Made by a program: the position numbers and the translations under genes. From CAYQQJ01 sp964419935 (GTDB lineage Bacteria > Pseudomonadota > Gammaproteobacteria > Pseudomonadales > Cellvibrionaceae), in the NCBI GenBank assembly GCA_964419935.1, contig CAYQQJ010000039.1, positions 1 through 33,342 on the forward strand: DNA of 33,342 bases, read 5' to 3'. Positions within the stretch are counted from its first letter, which is position 1, and the number at the start of each line of letters is the position of its first letter. The notes beneath the pieces were generated by a model that had not been told where the DNA came from, searched no databases, and worked only from the letters and a program-made list of their open reading frames with translations. This document shows positions 23,001 to 32,054 of this stretch, in pieces.

Positions 23001-24751
23001 AGCTCACCACCTGCCACATCAGCTGCAATGCCACCGTCGTTATCAGCTGGATTGCTCCAGCGCACATGGCAGACCGCCACCGGAATCTGGTGAAGTGCGA
23101 AATAATCCAGCCAACGTTGTTGATTATCCTGCACCCGGTCGCCGGGGCCTTTGACTTCAATCATTTGATAAGCACACTGATCGGGCCAGAACTGAATCAA
23201 GTCCGGGAAGCCCGCCCGGTTAGCCTTTATGTCCCGCAACATTCGCTCAAAAATAAGCTGCAAATGGCGGGCAGGAATGCACTCGAGAGCGTAATTGATC
23301 AGGTCCGTTGTCATGTAATCCCAATACACAAACGGTGATTGTCGCCCCTGTTTTTCATTAAAGGTCTGGGTAATGCGGTACCGATACCTGCCGTCAGTCA
23401 AGCTGGCCAGGCAGCGATCAAACAGCGGTTTGCGCCTTTGGTAAAAATCCGGCCAATGCAAATCCGCCGGCCCCCGCTGAAACGGGTGGAAAAACGCACC
23501 GGGCAAGGGAGCAAAAATCGCCTCCCAGCACAACAAACCGAACAAGCCTGCGATCAGCGTATTCTCAACATAAAACACTGGCGTTTCGGCAGAACTCAGA
23601 TGCTCCGCTACAGCCAGCTCGACAGAGGCGGCTAATGGCAGAGTTAGGTCCAATAAGGGTGTCTGCACCTTCATCGGTTTTGGGACTGATCGCGGCAAAC
23701 CCAATTTGCGTTCCAGGCGGGGCAACGAACGGTGCAATTGCTGCCGCTCCGCTTCATTTACCGGTGTTTCGAGTGCCTGCTGAGCCAACGCCAAGGCGAG
23801 TTCAAATTCACCACCACATTCCAGCACCCGCACCAGACGGCTGCGGGCTTCCGGATGATGGCAATCCTGATACAACAGGCTGGCCTTACCCAGCTCCCCC
23901 GCCCTCTCCCATTCCCGTGCAATCTGAAAAATTATCCGGTCCCGTAGCCGGAGCAGCCAAGGGTTGGCGCTGGGTAAAGCGGGTATGGCCGTGGCAATGG
24001 TATCCAGGGAATCACCTGTATAGAATCCCTCGCGACAGGCATGGAGCTGCAGATAAGCATCAATTTCTTCACGGCTGTGAAAGGGCCGCGACTCTTCATC
24101 GAGTTTTACCGTTTCGTACTCCAGGGCTCCCAGCTCAGTCACCACGAATTCGGACCAGTCCTGGTGGCAATTGCCGAAGAACATCAAGCGAAACCGATCA
24201 CACAGCGGCATCAGGCTAAAGTGGTAGACCTTGTGCTCACCCAGACCCCACGCTGTTACCGTCCTGGGCTCGAGCTCGAGCGCAGACAAAAGTTCGAGTG
24301 CTTCGCTTTTGCGCATACCGCGCCAATTCGCGGGGACCTTTACTTCAGCCGGAAGTTGGAGGACCCGTTCGGCCAGAACCGGCCGCAACTCGCCCCATGT
24401 GAATAGCTTGAACAGTGAGTCGATGTCCAGGTTAGGCTCGATCGCAATCCAACCCCGTTCCAGCAGTGATACTGCGGCCTCGGCTGTGGGACCCAATTCG
24501 GCGTAATTCAGCTTGCCCTGCCGAAAGATCTGCCCCTTGCGCATCACCATGCGCACGAACAGACCTTGACTGGATTCCGGTAGCGTCTGGAAATCCGATA
24601 CAAACTGGCGTTCAGCGGCATCCAGCAAATGATGGTATCGGGCGACGACCCAGGCGAGGACCCAGCGAAAATTGTGCAGGTAATAAAGCGGATCGTCCAG
24701 CGTAGCCGGCCCGCGGCGGAGGATTTCTGTAGTGTCGTAGTCAGATCTCAC
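22997..24751 (-). CDS. FAN1-like structure-specific nuclease (VRR-NUC domain)
   Basis: 584-aa bacterial relative of Fanconi-associated nuclease 1, which in studied members trims flaps and unhooks interstrand crosslinks. The C-terminal VRR-NUC domain has its catalytic set: Asp517 in RAGFPD, then Glu532 and Lys534 in MIEVKGPGD, followed by Gln in QDNQQRWL. The N-terminal region (residues ~15-130) matches the SAP-like DNA-binding part, with LDDPLYYLHNFRWVLAWV and QGLFVRMVMRKGQIFR, and the middle forms TPR-like helices (ASLLYQDCHHPEARSRLVRVLECGGEFELALALAQQAL in pieces). The ATG at 24751 agrees with the family start. Translation is coupled to the helicase gene through overlapping codons, which supports a joint DNA-repair role. 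Confidence 0.92.
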   Translation of the reverse strand: MRSDYDTTEILRRGPATLDDPLYYLHNFRWVLAWVVARYHHLLDAAERQFVSDFQTLPESSQGLFVRMVMRKGQIFRQGKLNYAELGPTAEAAVSLLERGWIAIEPNLDIDSLFKLFTWGELRPVLAERVLQLPAEVKVPANWRGMRKSEALELLSALELEPRTVTAWGLGEHKVYHFSLMPLCDRFRLMFFGNCHQDWSEFVVTELGALEYETVKLDEESRPFHSREEIDAYLQLHACREGFYTGDSLDTIATAIPALPSANPWLLRLRDRIIFQIAREWERAGELGKASLLYQDCHHPEARSRLVRVLECGGEFELALALAQQALETPVNEAERQQLHRSLPRLERKLGLPRSVPKPMKVQTPLLDLTLPLAASVELAVAEHLSSAETPVFYVENTLIAGLFGLLCWEAIFAPLPGAFFHPFQRGPADLHWPDFYQRRKPLFDRCLASLTDGRYRYRITQTFNEKQGRQSPFVYWDYMTTDLINYALECIPARHLQLIFERMLRDIKANRAGFPDLIQFWPDQCAYQMIEVKGPGDRVQDNQQRWLDYFALHQIPVAVCHVRWSNPADNDGGIAADVAGGEL

Positions 24752-24845
24752 GGCTTGACTATAGAATGCTAGCTGCCAAAGTCAATAAAGTCAGGAAGCT
24801 AAAGCCCCATCGAGTGAAGCAAACGGTTGTCCACCTCCGGAAATC

Positions 24846-24880
24846 AAAAAAGCCTCTATACCGGTGAAGGTATAGAGGCT
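24846..24880 (-). terminator. Strong intrinsic terminator of the chitinase gene
   Basis: On the minus strand AGCCTCTATACC pairs with GGTATAGAGGCT around the loop TTCACC, followed by a TTTTTT run. It begins about 20 nt after the chitinase stop. This is the clearest rho-independent terminator in the window. Confidence 0.92.
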
Positions 24881-24900
24881 CTCGTCACACCGTCAGACCT

Positions 24901-26322
24901 TTAGCAGCTCAGGTTACCGCCAGGCGTAGTGCCCAAAATATTGATCAGTCGGTGATACTCATTGATACGACTCTGGACCTGTGCCGGGTTGCCGCCATTA
25001 CATTCGATCGAACCGTTGATGGTGCGAATGGTTTCACCGAAGCCATAACCATTCACTATCGCGGTATGCGCAGGCCAATAACCGGATCCTGGCTGAGTCA
25101 TCCAGAACCAGACAGATGTTTGCCAGGCAAGGTTGGAGTTCTGCTCAACTAGCTCGGGGAATTGACGCAGGTTCAACCCCAAGGCATCTCCCGCTGCACA
25201 ATAGTTGCCGTTCCAGCTCAACTGAATCGGCCCACGGCCGTAATAACGTTTGCCGGGCTCACACGGGCAGATGTTCGGATTACCATCCCAGTCACCGCAG
25301 TACTCGCCTTTGGCGATTTCGGTTATATGAACAAAGCCACCGGTTTCGTGAGAGAAGTTAGCCAATGCCGCCGCAACTTCGCGCTTTTTGGTGGTGATAT
25401 CGCCAGTACCACCGAATGCCGGGAAGGTCTGAGCCGCGGACAGCAGACCGGCGTAGGTATAGAAGGAGTTACGGTTGGGGAACATCGCGTTGAACTGCGC
25501 TTCGCTGACAATAGACGAGAAGCCCGTACCGCCACCACCACCGCCGCCACCAGCGGCCCGCACAATCATCGATGACATTTTGTCATTCCAGGCAGCACTG
25601 AGGCAGCCTGTATCTCCACCGATCACGATCGAAGCGCCACCAAAATTATCATGCTCGTAGAGTACCGCCTCATACCCTGCGGCAACACGCAGTGACGAGG
25701 CTCTGTCGTTGATATAGCCCCGAGATATCAAACTACCCAAGTTGTGGGAACCTGTATCCACTCCGGCTGACCAGCCCCCGTAGTTGCAGTGTTCATACAG
25801 GGTTACGAGACCGGTTCCACCGCCACCACCTGCGGATACCACTTCAATCCAGTTGAAGTTCCAACCACTGGTTTGCGCAAAAACACCAAGATCATAATAG
25901 CCGGCATTGATGTGGACGGTTTTGGACACGGTGGTCCAGTTTTGCCACCCGCCGGTCGCACCAATATTGAAATTGCCCAGTTGAATAGAGCCACCATTCA
26001 GATCCACAGAAGCGGTACCGCCCGAGGGACTGGCAACACGCATTTTGATGGTGTAGTTACCTGATGAAGGAATGTTCAAGCCCGGATAAACCAACCATTC
26101 CGTTGCTTCTATCCAGCCCACATTGTAGGAGCCATTGTTGTCAGCCGTCGCTTCGATATCGACACCGTCACCTCGGTAGGCTCCGCCCGTGTTACCCGCA
26201 CTGGTATCGAAATAATTGCTGTAGTCTTCTGCCTGAAAAACCACAGCCTGAGCTCCAACAGAAAGTGCACTGCAGCCCAATAATGTGAGAGTCCATCTCT
26301 TGAATAGAGTCGAAATTGTCAT
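24901..26322 (-). CDS. Secreted GH19 chitinase with CBM6 and beta-gamma-crystallin domains
   Basis: 473-aa secreted modular enzyme. A signal peptide (about residues 1-27, ending SVGAQA) leads to a CBM6-like carbohydrate-binding module (28-162: VFQAEDYSNYFDTSAGN ... NFNWIEV), a Gly-rich linker, a beta-gamma-crystallin domain (172-258) with two (N/D)(N/D)xx(S/T)S calcium motifs, NDRASS (205-210) and NDKMSS (246-251), a poly-Gly linker and a GH19 catalytic domain (270-473). The GH19 part has FSHETGG with the catalytic Glu326 and YYGRGPIQLSWNGNY. It should hydrolyse chitin outside the cell. The ATG at 26322 is preferred; a GTG three codons upstream is also in frame. It is monocistronic, ending at a strong terminator. 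Confidence 0.94.
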   Translation of the reverse strand: MTISTLFKRWTLTLLGCSALSVGAQAVVFQAEDYSNYFDTSAGNTGGAYRGDGVDIEATADNNGSYNVGWIEATEWLVYPGLNIPSSGNYTIKMRVASPSGGTASVDLNGGSIQLGNFNIGATGGWQNWTTVSKTVHINAGYYDLGVFAQTSGWNFNWIEVVSAGGGGGTGLVTLYEHCNYGGWSAGVDTGSHNLGSLISRGYINDRASSLRVAAGYEAVLYEHDNFGGASIVIGGDTGCLSAAWNDKMSSMIVRAAGGGGGGGGTGFSSIVSEAQFNAMFPNRNSFYTYAGLLSAAQTFPAFGGTGDITTKKREVAAALANFSHETGGFVHITEIAKGEYCGDWDGNPNICPCEPGKRYYGRGPIQLSWNGNYCAAGDALGLNLRQFPELVEQNSNLAWQTSVWFWMTQPGSGYWPAHTAIVNGYGFGETIRTINGSIECNGGNPAQVQSRINEYHRLINILGTTPGGNLSC

Positions 26323-26555
26323 AATTGTCACCGTTATTGTTTTTATCGGTTCATACCCCGTGGCGGGGCAATTGAATGGGACATTGTTTCTGCCCCTCGT
26401 TTGAAAATCCGCTCAAGATACAACGTATGAGTTCGGCTAGGATAAAACGCCTGTTCTGTCAAGGCAAGGCGTGCTGGTTATTTTTTGAACCGGATTTCAA
26501 GGTTGTGGCCTCAGGTGTTAATTAACATGCTAAGCATTTAAATTATGTTTGGCTT

Positions 26556-27035
26556 TTAACTGTTTGAACCAGAAGGTTTTACTCTCGCATGCCATTGCGC
26601 CAGACTCTCGTCCGGATATTCACCGAAGCACTGATCGTTTGCTTGAATGTGCGGCTCCACCCAGGTCGCTTTGCTGTCCAGCATCATGTGAGTGTGTTCC
26701 GGCGGCTTCGGCAGTTCACCATCAATGGCTGATGCAAACGGATGAACCAACTCCGGCCAGCGCGGATCGTAAAGCCACAGCGCGCTACCACAGTGCCTGC
26801 AAAAATAGCGTTCGGCATCGCTTTTTTCGCCGTCGATTCGGGCCTGATAAACATTCGTGTGCTCAACGCCCTCGACGTTAAGGCTTTGGGAATTGCCGCC
26901 AAGATTGATGGCGTAGCCACCGCCCCCAGCAGTTTTGCGGCAAATTGAACAATAACAGCGGTTGAACGGATACGGCTGCTCCGTCTCCAATTCAAACGTT
27001 ACAGCACCACAATGGCAGGAACCGGATAATCTCAT
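26556..27035 (-). CDS. GFA family protein (glutathione-dependent formaldehyde-activating enzyme-like)
   Basis: 159-aa zinc protein of the GFA/CENP-V fold. The Cys ligands are at 7 and 9 (SCHCGAV), 27, 29 and 32 (RCYCSIC) and 79 and 82 (CRHCGS), the usual arrangement. The founding member was proposed to speed the formaldehyde-glutathione reaction, but most relatives have no proven activity. A strong ribosome binding site, GGAGGGG, precedes the ATG at 27035. It is on the same strand as the PaiB gene, separated by 129 bp that contain a short heptamer repeat. Confidence 0.9.
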   Translation of the reverse strand: MRLSGSCHCGAVTFELETEQPYPFNRCYCSICRKTAGGGGYAINLGGNSQSLNVEGVEHTNVYQARIDGEKSDAERYFCRHCGSALWLYDPRWPELVHPFASAIDGELPKPPEHTHMMLDSKATWVEPHIQANDQCFGEYPDESLAQWHARVKPSGSNS

Positions 27036-27106
27036 GCCACCCCTCCTTTTGAACTCATCTTAGAAAGCACCGCTAACCGATTGAAAACTCGTCAGTTATT
27101 GGTTCA

Positions 27107-27127
27107 ATGGGTAATGGGTAATGGGTA
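27107..27127. repeat. Three tandem copies of the heptamer ATGGGTA
   Basis: ATGGGTA is repeated three times without interruption between the GFA and PaiB genes and is followed by ATTAGAATCG. Similar but degenerate steps border the 33-nt palindromes around dedA, so this may be the tract portion of the same repeat family without its palindrome. Confidence 0.6.
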
Positions 27128-27164
27128 ATTAGAATCGTGTGGTGCACTAGAGTTCAGCGTGGTC

Positions 27165-27794
27165 TTAGCGGATCAACTCCGCCATGGCCACCGCTGATGG
27201 TGTGCCCAGCTCACCCAACCCTGCCTTGACTCCCTCCTTGTTCCGCGCGGGCTGATTCTGGCTGGCTTTGCATTTGCCTGTAATCTGTGAGATTTTTATT
27301 TCAAGACCAACGATGGCGCCCATCATTTTGTTGATGAAGTCTGCCGGGGCATCGCTGACCTGCCAAGGGGCTTCTTGCGGTTTTTCCTGCTGGCGGGTCA
27401 ATTCCGTTAAATGCGCCAGAAGCCATTCCGGTTCGTGAATCGCCTTCACCGTCCCCTGCACATGCACTGCAGCGTAATTCCAGGTGGGCACGACCTTGGC
27501 ATTTTCCTGCTTGGTTGGATACCAATTTGGGGAGACATAGGCGTCCGGCCCCTGAAAAATAACCAGAACACGATTATCGGTACCTATTGTTTGCCAGAGT
27601 GGATTTTTCCGGGCGATATGGCATTTCAAAACGCCGCTCGTAGCTGTGGGCGATTCGACATCCAACATGAACGGCATATGATTCGCTTCAGGCCCATTTG
27701 GCCCCGCCGTTACCAAGGTGCCGAAAGCACGTTGGCGTATCCATTTGTGCAGTAAATCAACGCGAGCTTCGCGAAAATGTTCTGGCAGATACAC
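27165..27794 (-). CDS. PaiB-type FMN-binding negative transcriptional regulator
   Basis: 209-aa flavin-binding split-barrel protein of the PaiB family, named from Bacillus subtilis, where it represses sporulation and protease genes. Family landmarks are the start YLPEHFREA, FGTLVTAGPNGPEANHMPF, GPDAYVSPNWYPTKQE, VPTWNYAAVHVQG and the C-terminal IVGLEIKISQITGKCKASQNQP. The start is a GTG at 27794 with AAGGA about 8 nt upstream. It lies 21 bp after the polysaccharide deacetylase gene on the same strand, so the two are probably cotranscribed. Its targets are unknown here. Confidence 0.92.
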   Translation of the reverse strand: MYLPEHFREARVDLLHKWIRQRAFGTLVTAGPNGPEANHMPFMLDVESPTATSGVLKCHIARKNPLWQTIGTDNRVLVIFQGPDAYVSPNWYPTKQENAKVVPTWNYAAVHVQGTVKAIHEPEWLLAHLTELTRQQEKPQEAPWQVSDAPADFINKMMGAIVGLEIKISQITGKCKASQNQPARNKEGVKAGLGELGTPSAVAMAELIR

Positions 27795-27815
27795 TGATCA
27801 ATCCTTCCCTGTTTT

Positions 27816-28664
27816 TTACTTTGAACTCTGGGCTCTGACATGCTTCATGATATTCAGGAAGCTATCCACCCAATATTTATCGGGGTGGTCGGCAAGGTGC
27901 GCGAGTAATTCCTCATGGGCTTCTTTGGACACCGTCAGATAGTCGCCACCCACACCATGGAATGTGATATTGGCCATGGTGCCCTTGGCTGCCGCAGCCT
28001 CCACTATGGCAATCAGGGCTTCCCCCGTTACGCCTGCCGGCGCGGTTGTGCCCACGTCTGAAGGGTCGAGAGCAGCCATGTCTGGAGTCACACCGGTGCC
28101 ACTGGTTTTGATACCCACAAAAGATTTCTCGATGAGCTCGATGTAATTCACTCCATTAGCCTTAAGATCGCCACAAGGCGCGGTATAGGTTCTTTCCGTT
28201 GTACCATCGATGGCAAACAGCATATTGTTGGCGACCGCGACCTGCTCTGCCATTACCTGTGCGTCTATTTTTGACAGATCATGATTAGGCGGCACCCAAT
28301 CGCGGCCTGGTAATGACGCATCACACTGGTGAAAAATTGAATGGTTGCCCAGCTCGTGACCATTTTTCGCAGCAGCGCGCCATTCAGACAACCGGTTTAC
28401 GAGAACCGGCCGATTCACCGGAACATAAAAGCTTCCTTTGAAGCCGTATTTATCCAATGCCGGTATCGCGATATCAAGCTGAGAATCCAGGGCATCATCA
28501 TAGCCGAGACTCACCGCTGCACGTGCGCCGCCAGGCCAGCTGAATGCGGGGTCCGTTTTTTGGGAACCATTGTCCGCTGCACAGCTAAAGACACTTACAG
28601 TGAACGCACCGAAAGAAACCACAGCGCAAAAAGAAAGCTTGTGTAAAGCAGATATTATTGTCAT
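27816..28664 (-). CDS. Secreted polysaccharide deacetylase (CE4/NodB-like)
   Basis: 282-aa exported protein with a signal sequence (about residues 1-29, ending FSCAA; a lipoprotein Cys at 28 is possible but the lipobox is poor). NodB motifs are present: LGYDDALDSQ with the Asp pair 56-57 (usually TFDDG), HSIFH (108-112) for the metal, RTYTAPCGD (158-166) and ITFHGVGGDY with His236. It should remove acetyl groups from a polymer such as chitin, peptidoglycan or xylan; the chitinase about 1.5 kb away makes chitin attractive, but this is inference. The ATG at 28664 has GGAG upstream. It is followed by the PaiB gene after 21 bp. Confidence 0.9.
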   Translation of the reverse strand: MTIISALHKLSFCAVVSFGAFTVSVFSCAADNGSQKTDPAFSWPGGARAAVSLGYDDALDSQLDIAIPALDKYGFKGSFYVPVNRPVLVNRLSEWRAAAKNGHELGNHSIFHQCDASLPGRDWVPPNHDLSKIDAQVMAEQVAVANNMLFAIDGTTERTYTAPCGDLKANGVNYIELIEKSFVGIKTSGTGVTPDMAALDPSDVGTTAPAGVTGEALIAIVEAAAAKGTMANITFHGVGGDYLTVSKEAHEELLAHLADHPDKYWVDSFLNIMKHVRAQSSK

Positions 28665-28888
28665 TCATGAGCTCCGCTGAAATGCTTTTGTTATTGTCTG
28701 ATGATTGACTGTTACACACACCAGAATACAGGCAGTCTCAGATATTTGTAATCCTACAGTCAAAAATGCGCCGTTAACAGTCTGTTGGCTCGACGTTTAC
28801 CTATCCAGCAGCAATCGGCCACATCTATCGCGAAGCACCGATGGCATCAATGTTATGATCAACGGTCATCCATTACTCGCTGACATCA

Positions 28889-31531
28889 ATGGCCATTCCC
28901 CCGCTCCCCGTCCTGCCGATTTCATCATTGTTACCGAATATCGTCACAGCACTCTCCACGCAGCATCAGTTAATTCTGGAAGCACCGCCGGGTGCGGGGA
29001 AAACATCGCTGGTGCCCTTGGCGCTTCTGCAACAGGACTGGCTCGCGGGAGGCAAAATTCTCATGCTGGAGCCACGACGCATGGCCGCGCGCGCCGCAGC
29101 GCAACGAATGGCAGCACTGCTCGGGGAACCGGTGGGCAAAACCGTTGGTTACCGCGTCAAGCAAGATACCTGTGTCAGCAGGGAAACGGTTATCGAAGTG
29201 ATTACCGGCGGTATCCTCACCCGACGGCTACAGCAGGACCCGGCGTTGGAAGGCGTCGCTCTGGTAATCTTCGATGAGTTCCACGAGCGCCACCTCGACA
29301 GCGACCTTGGTCTGGCCCTTTGCCTGCAAGGCCGGGACCTGTTCCGTGACGCAAACAATGCGTTGCGTTTGATAGTCATGTCAGCAACCCTCAACGGTAA
29401 CGCCGTGGCGGAATTGTTCACCGATGCGCCGATCATTCGTAGCGAGGGGCGGCTGTTTCCGGTGGACATCGTTTATGACAAGCCGCAGAAACTGACGGAA
29501 TCCCTGGTGGCGCCGACCGGCAGCTGCATACTCAATGCGCTCGAAGCGGATGCCGGAAACATGCTGGTATTTCTGCCGGGCCAACGCGAGATACGCCAGG
29601 TCATGGAGTGGCTCGAGGGGCGCCTGCCAGACAACGTTCAGCTCGCACCGCTTCACGGCAGCCTGTCCCTGGAGGACCAACACCGCGCAATTGCACCACC
29701 ACCGACAGGGCCGGCCCATGCACCCTTACGCAAGGTGGTGCTGGCGACCGATATTGCTGAAAGCAGTCTGACCATTGAAGGTGTGCGCATAGTGATTGAC
29801 GCCGGTCGCACCCGTGAGCCGGCATTTGACCCTGCGACCGGCATGACGCGCCTCGCAACCCACCGCGTCTCCCAGGCATCAGCCACGCAACGCTGCGGTC
29901 GCGCCGGCCGCATCGAACCCGGGCGCTGCTATCGGCTTTGGAGCGAGCAGCAACAACACCAGTTACAACCGTTTTCGACGCCCGAAATTCTGCAGGCTGA
30001 TCTTGCCCCCTTGGCGTTACAGTTGTTGAACTGGGGTGTGGATGATCCGAACGAATTGCAGTGGCTTGACCCTCCGCCTCCATCGGCCTATCAACAGGGG
30101 CTGGCACTTCTGGAATCTCTCGGTGCCATCGCGGGCAACGATTATGGTGTCCGCCAGCTAACCGACCATGGCCGGCAAATGAACGAGTTTCCGGCGCATC
30201 CCCGCATTGCTCATATGCTGCTCAGCGCACGGTCGTGCGACTTGCTACATCCTGCATCTGAGCTTGCCGCAATACTCAGTGACCCGCCCCAGCGGTGCGA
30301 CACAGCAGACATCAGTCAGCTGTTAACGCTTGTTCTGGAAGATCGAACAAGTGCAAGCCAGCATCATGGAGACGGGATCACCGCCGATATCGGTCGGCCT
30401 CTCGCCAACCCTGGCAGGCATTGGCTGCAACGTACGCGCAAACAAGCCAAGCAATTTGCCGAGCTCATCACCAAGGTACCAGGGACCCCCGTGCCCACGG
30501 CAGTGATGCCCGATGATGCGCTCGGTTTTCTTCTCGCCTGCGCCTACCCTGACCGCATTGCGAAGCGCCGGTCCGGCCGCTCGTCAACCTACCAACTCAG
30601 TAACGGCCGCGCCGCAACTCTCGATGAAAGTGATTGGCTGAATAACCATGAGTGGCTGGCCTGCGCGGAAACAACCGGTTTTAGCGGCCGTAGCGAAGAT
30701 CGCATCGTGCTGGCTGCAGCGTTGAACCCCGAGCTATTCTCAGGGCCACTGCAGTCACTTATCTGTCACAAAAACAAGTTTGAATGGGATAAGAAAGCTG
30801 ATCATTTTATTGCAGAACAACACACCCAGGTCGGCGCTCTTATAGTCAGCACAACGAAAATTGATAACCCTGATGCTATCGCGAGAACATCCGCACTGCT
30901 CCGTTATATTCGCCAGCAGGGGTTATCCGTGTTGCCGTGGAACGATTCACTGCGCCAATGGCAAGCGCGAGTCATGTTGTTGCGCTCACTTCACGATGAC
31001 GATGACAGGGGCAATGGCAATAACAATGATCCCAACCCCTGGCCGGATGTATCTGATGCGGCTTTACTCACACACATGGACGAGTGGCTGGCGCCAACTA
31101 TTTCACAGGTTAAGTATTTATCTGAGCTGACACGGTTTGATTTGCGATCCGCCCTCGCTGTCCTGCTGCCCTGGCCCTTACCAGAGCAGTTGGAGACATT
31201 GGCACCCAAGGAAATCAAAGTGCCAAGCGGTTCGATGGTCGCGATCGATTATTTACATACACCGCCAATACTTGCCGTCAAATTGCAGGAAATGTTCGGC
31301 TGCGAAACAACGCCGACAATTGCCCGCGGAAAAATGGCTTTGATGTTACATCTGCTGTCACCTGCGCGCCGGCCACTGCAAATCACCCAGGACATACAGG
31401 GCTTTTGGCAAAGTAGCTACAAGAATGCGCAAAAGGAAATGAAGGGACGCTATCCGAAGCATCCATGGCCGGATGATCCACTCAATGCTGCGCCGAGCAA
31501 GCATACCAAGGCACGCACACAATCTGGCTAG
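28889..31531 (+). CDS. hrpB: ATP-dependent helicase HrpB
   Basis: 880-aa DEAH-type helicase. Walker A is APPGAGKT (32-39), motif II is DEFHER (129-134), motif III is SAT (165-167), and motif VI lies in SQASATQRCGRAGRIEPG. The C-terminal half contains the HA2 and HrpB-specific regions, including the end motif RYPKHPWPDDP. The length is slightly above the E. coli protein. HrpB is a broadly conserved, non-essential helicase whose substrate is unclear. The ATG at 28889 has a weak ribosome binding site, but the protein starts with the expected LPVLPISSLLPNIVTAL. It diverges from the deacetylase gene across 224 bp. Confidence 0.96.
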   Translation: MAIPPLPVLPISSLLPNIVTALSTQHQLILEAPPGAGKTSLVPLALLQQDWLAGGKILMLEPRRMAARAAAQRMAALLGEPVGKTVGYRVKQDTCVSRETVIEVITGGILTRRLQQDPALEGVALVIFDEFHERHLDSDLGLALCLQGRDLFRDANNALRLIVMSATLNGNAVAELFTDAPIIRSEGRLFPVDIVYDKPQKLTESLVAPTGSCILNALEADAGNMLVFLPGQREIRQVMEWLEGRLPDNVQLAPLHGSLSLEDQHRAIAPPPTGPAHAPLRKVVLATDIAESSLTIEGVRIVIDAGRTREPAFDPATGMTRLATHRVSQASATQRCGRAGRIEPGRCYRLWSEQQQHQLQPFSTPEILQADLAPLALQLLNWGVDDPNELQWLDPPPPSAYQQGLALLESLGAIAGNDYGVRQLTDHGRQMNEFPAHPRIAHMLLSARSCDLLHPASELAAILSDPPQRCDTADISQLLTLVLEDRTSASQHHGDGITADIGRPLANPGRHWLQRTRKQAKQFAELITKVPGTPVPTAVMPDDALGFLLACAYPDRIAKRRSGRSSTYQLSNGRAATLDESDWLNNHEWLACAETTGFSGRSEDRIVLAAALNPELFSGPLQSLICHKNKFEWDKKADHFIAEQHTQVGALIVSTTKIDNPDAIARTSALLRYIRQQGLSVLPWNDSLRQWQARVMLLRSLHDDDDRGNGNNNDPNPWPDVSDAALLTHMDEWLAPTISQVKYLSELTRFDLRSALAVLLPWPLPEQLETLAPKEIKVPSGSMVAIDYLHTPPILAVKLQEMFGCETTPTIARGKMALMLHLLSPARRPLQITQDIQGFWQSSYKNAQKEMKGRYPKHPWPDDPLNAAPSKHTKARTQSG

Positions 31532-31737
31532 TTCGCCGGATGCTGGACTATAGATCTGGACCGTCCTGCAACTATATTTTCTATTCGTGACGCGCATATC
31601 ATTCTAATGTCGCGATACAATCAATTTTGAAACCGATTCTAGCCTATCCCGTTTATCCATGTAAAAATGATGCAATTTGTGCCAGTTGAAAACTGGCATC
31701 TGTACTGAGTACCGAATATCGAACCTAAACAAGCTAG

Positions 31738-32016
31738 GGCCTGTTCACACTAATTCGGTTATCGCTGCTGGAGGTCATTTTTTCGTCCAGCAAGGCAGAA
31801 GGAGAGTCATGTAGTGGGCCTACATAAACGACTGATAACGCCGCTGGGCGGAAAAATGGCCCCAGCCCTCCGGGTTGTGGCTAAAAAGCCACCACTCGTT
31901 GTTGCTCGTCGCTCATTTGGAGTGACCAAACCATGCTCCTCGCGTCGGAATGCCGCATCACTAGATTGGTGGCTTTTTAGACACAACAGCGACAACCGAA
32001 TTAGTGTGAACAGGCC
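31738..32016. mobile_element. MITE-like element (279 bp) with long terminal inverted repeats and CTAG flanks
   Basis: The left end reads GGCCTGTTCACACTAATTC (31738 onward) and the right end is its inverse up to 32016. The arms match over about 27 nt with one mismatch and, more loosely, over about 34. Each end is bordered by CTAG, which fits a 4-bp target duplication of IS5-type transposition. A second perfect 14-bp inverted repeat (CTAAAAAGCCACCA, 31881-31894 and 31967-31980) lies inside. No transposase gene is present, so it must be mobilised in trans. It fills most of the 31532-32054 gap between hrpB and the HAMP gene. Confidence 0.8.
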
Positions 32017-32054
32017 CTAGCCATCACGACTGACAATAAGATAAGGGAAACGGA

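Noticed and set aside
28705..29277. Plus-strand open frame overlapping the start of hrpB
   Set aside because: Its translation past 28889 is the wrong frame of the conserved HrpB helicase region; the upstream part has no family character.
31680..31698. Intrinsic terminator after hrpB at TGCCAGTT-GAA-AACTGGCA
   Set aside because: A perfect 8-bp stem, but AT-moderate, 149 bp after the stop and without a T-run.
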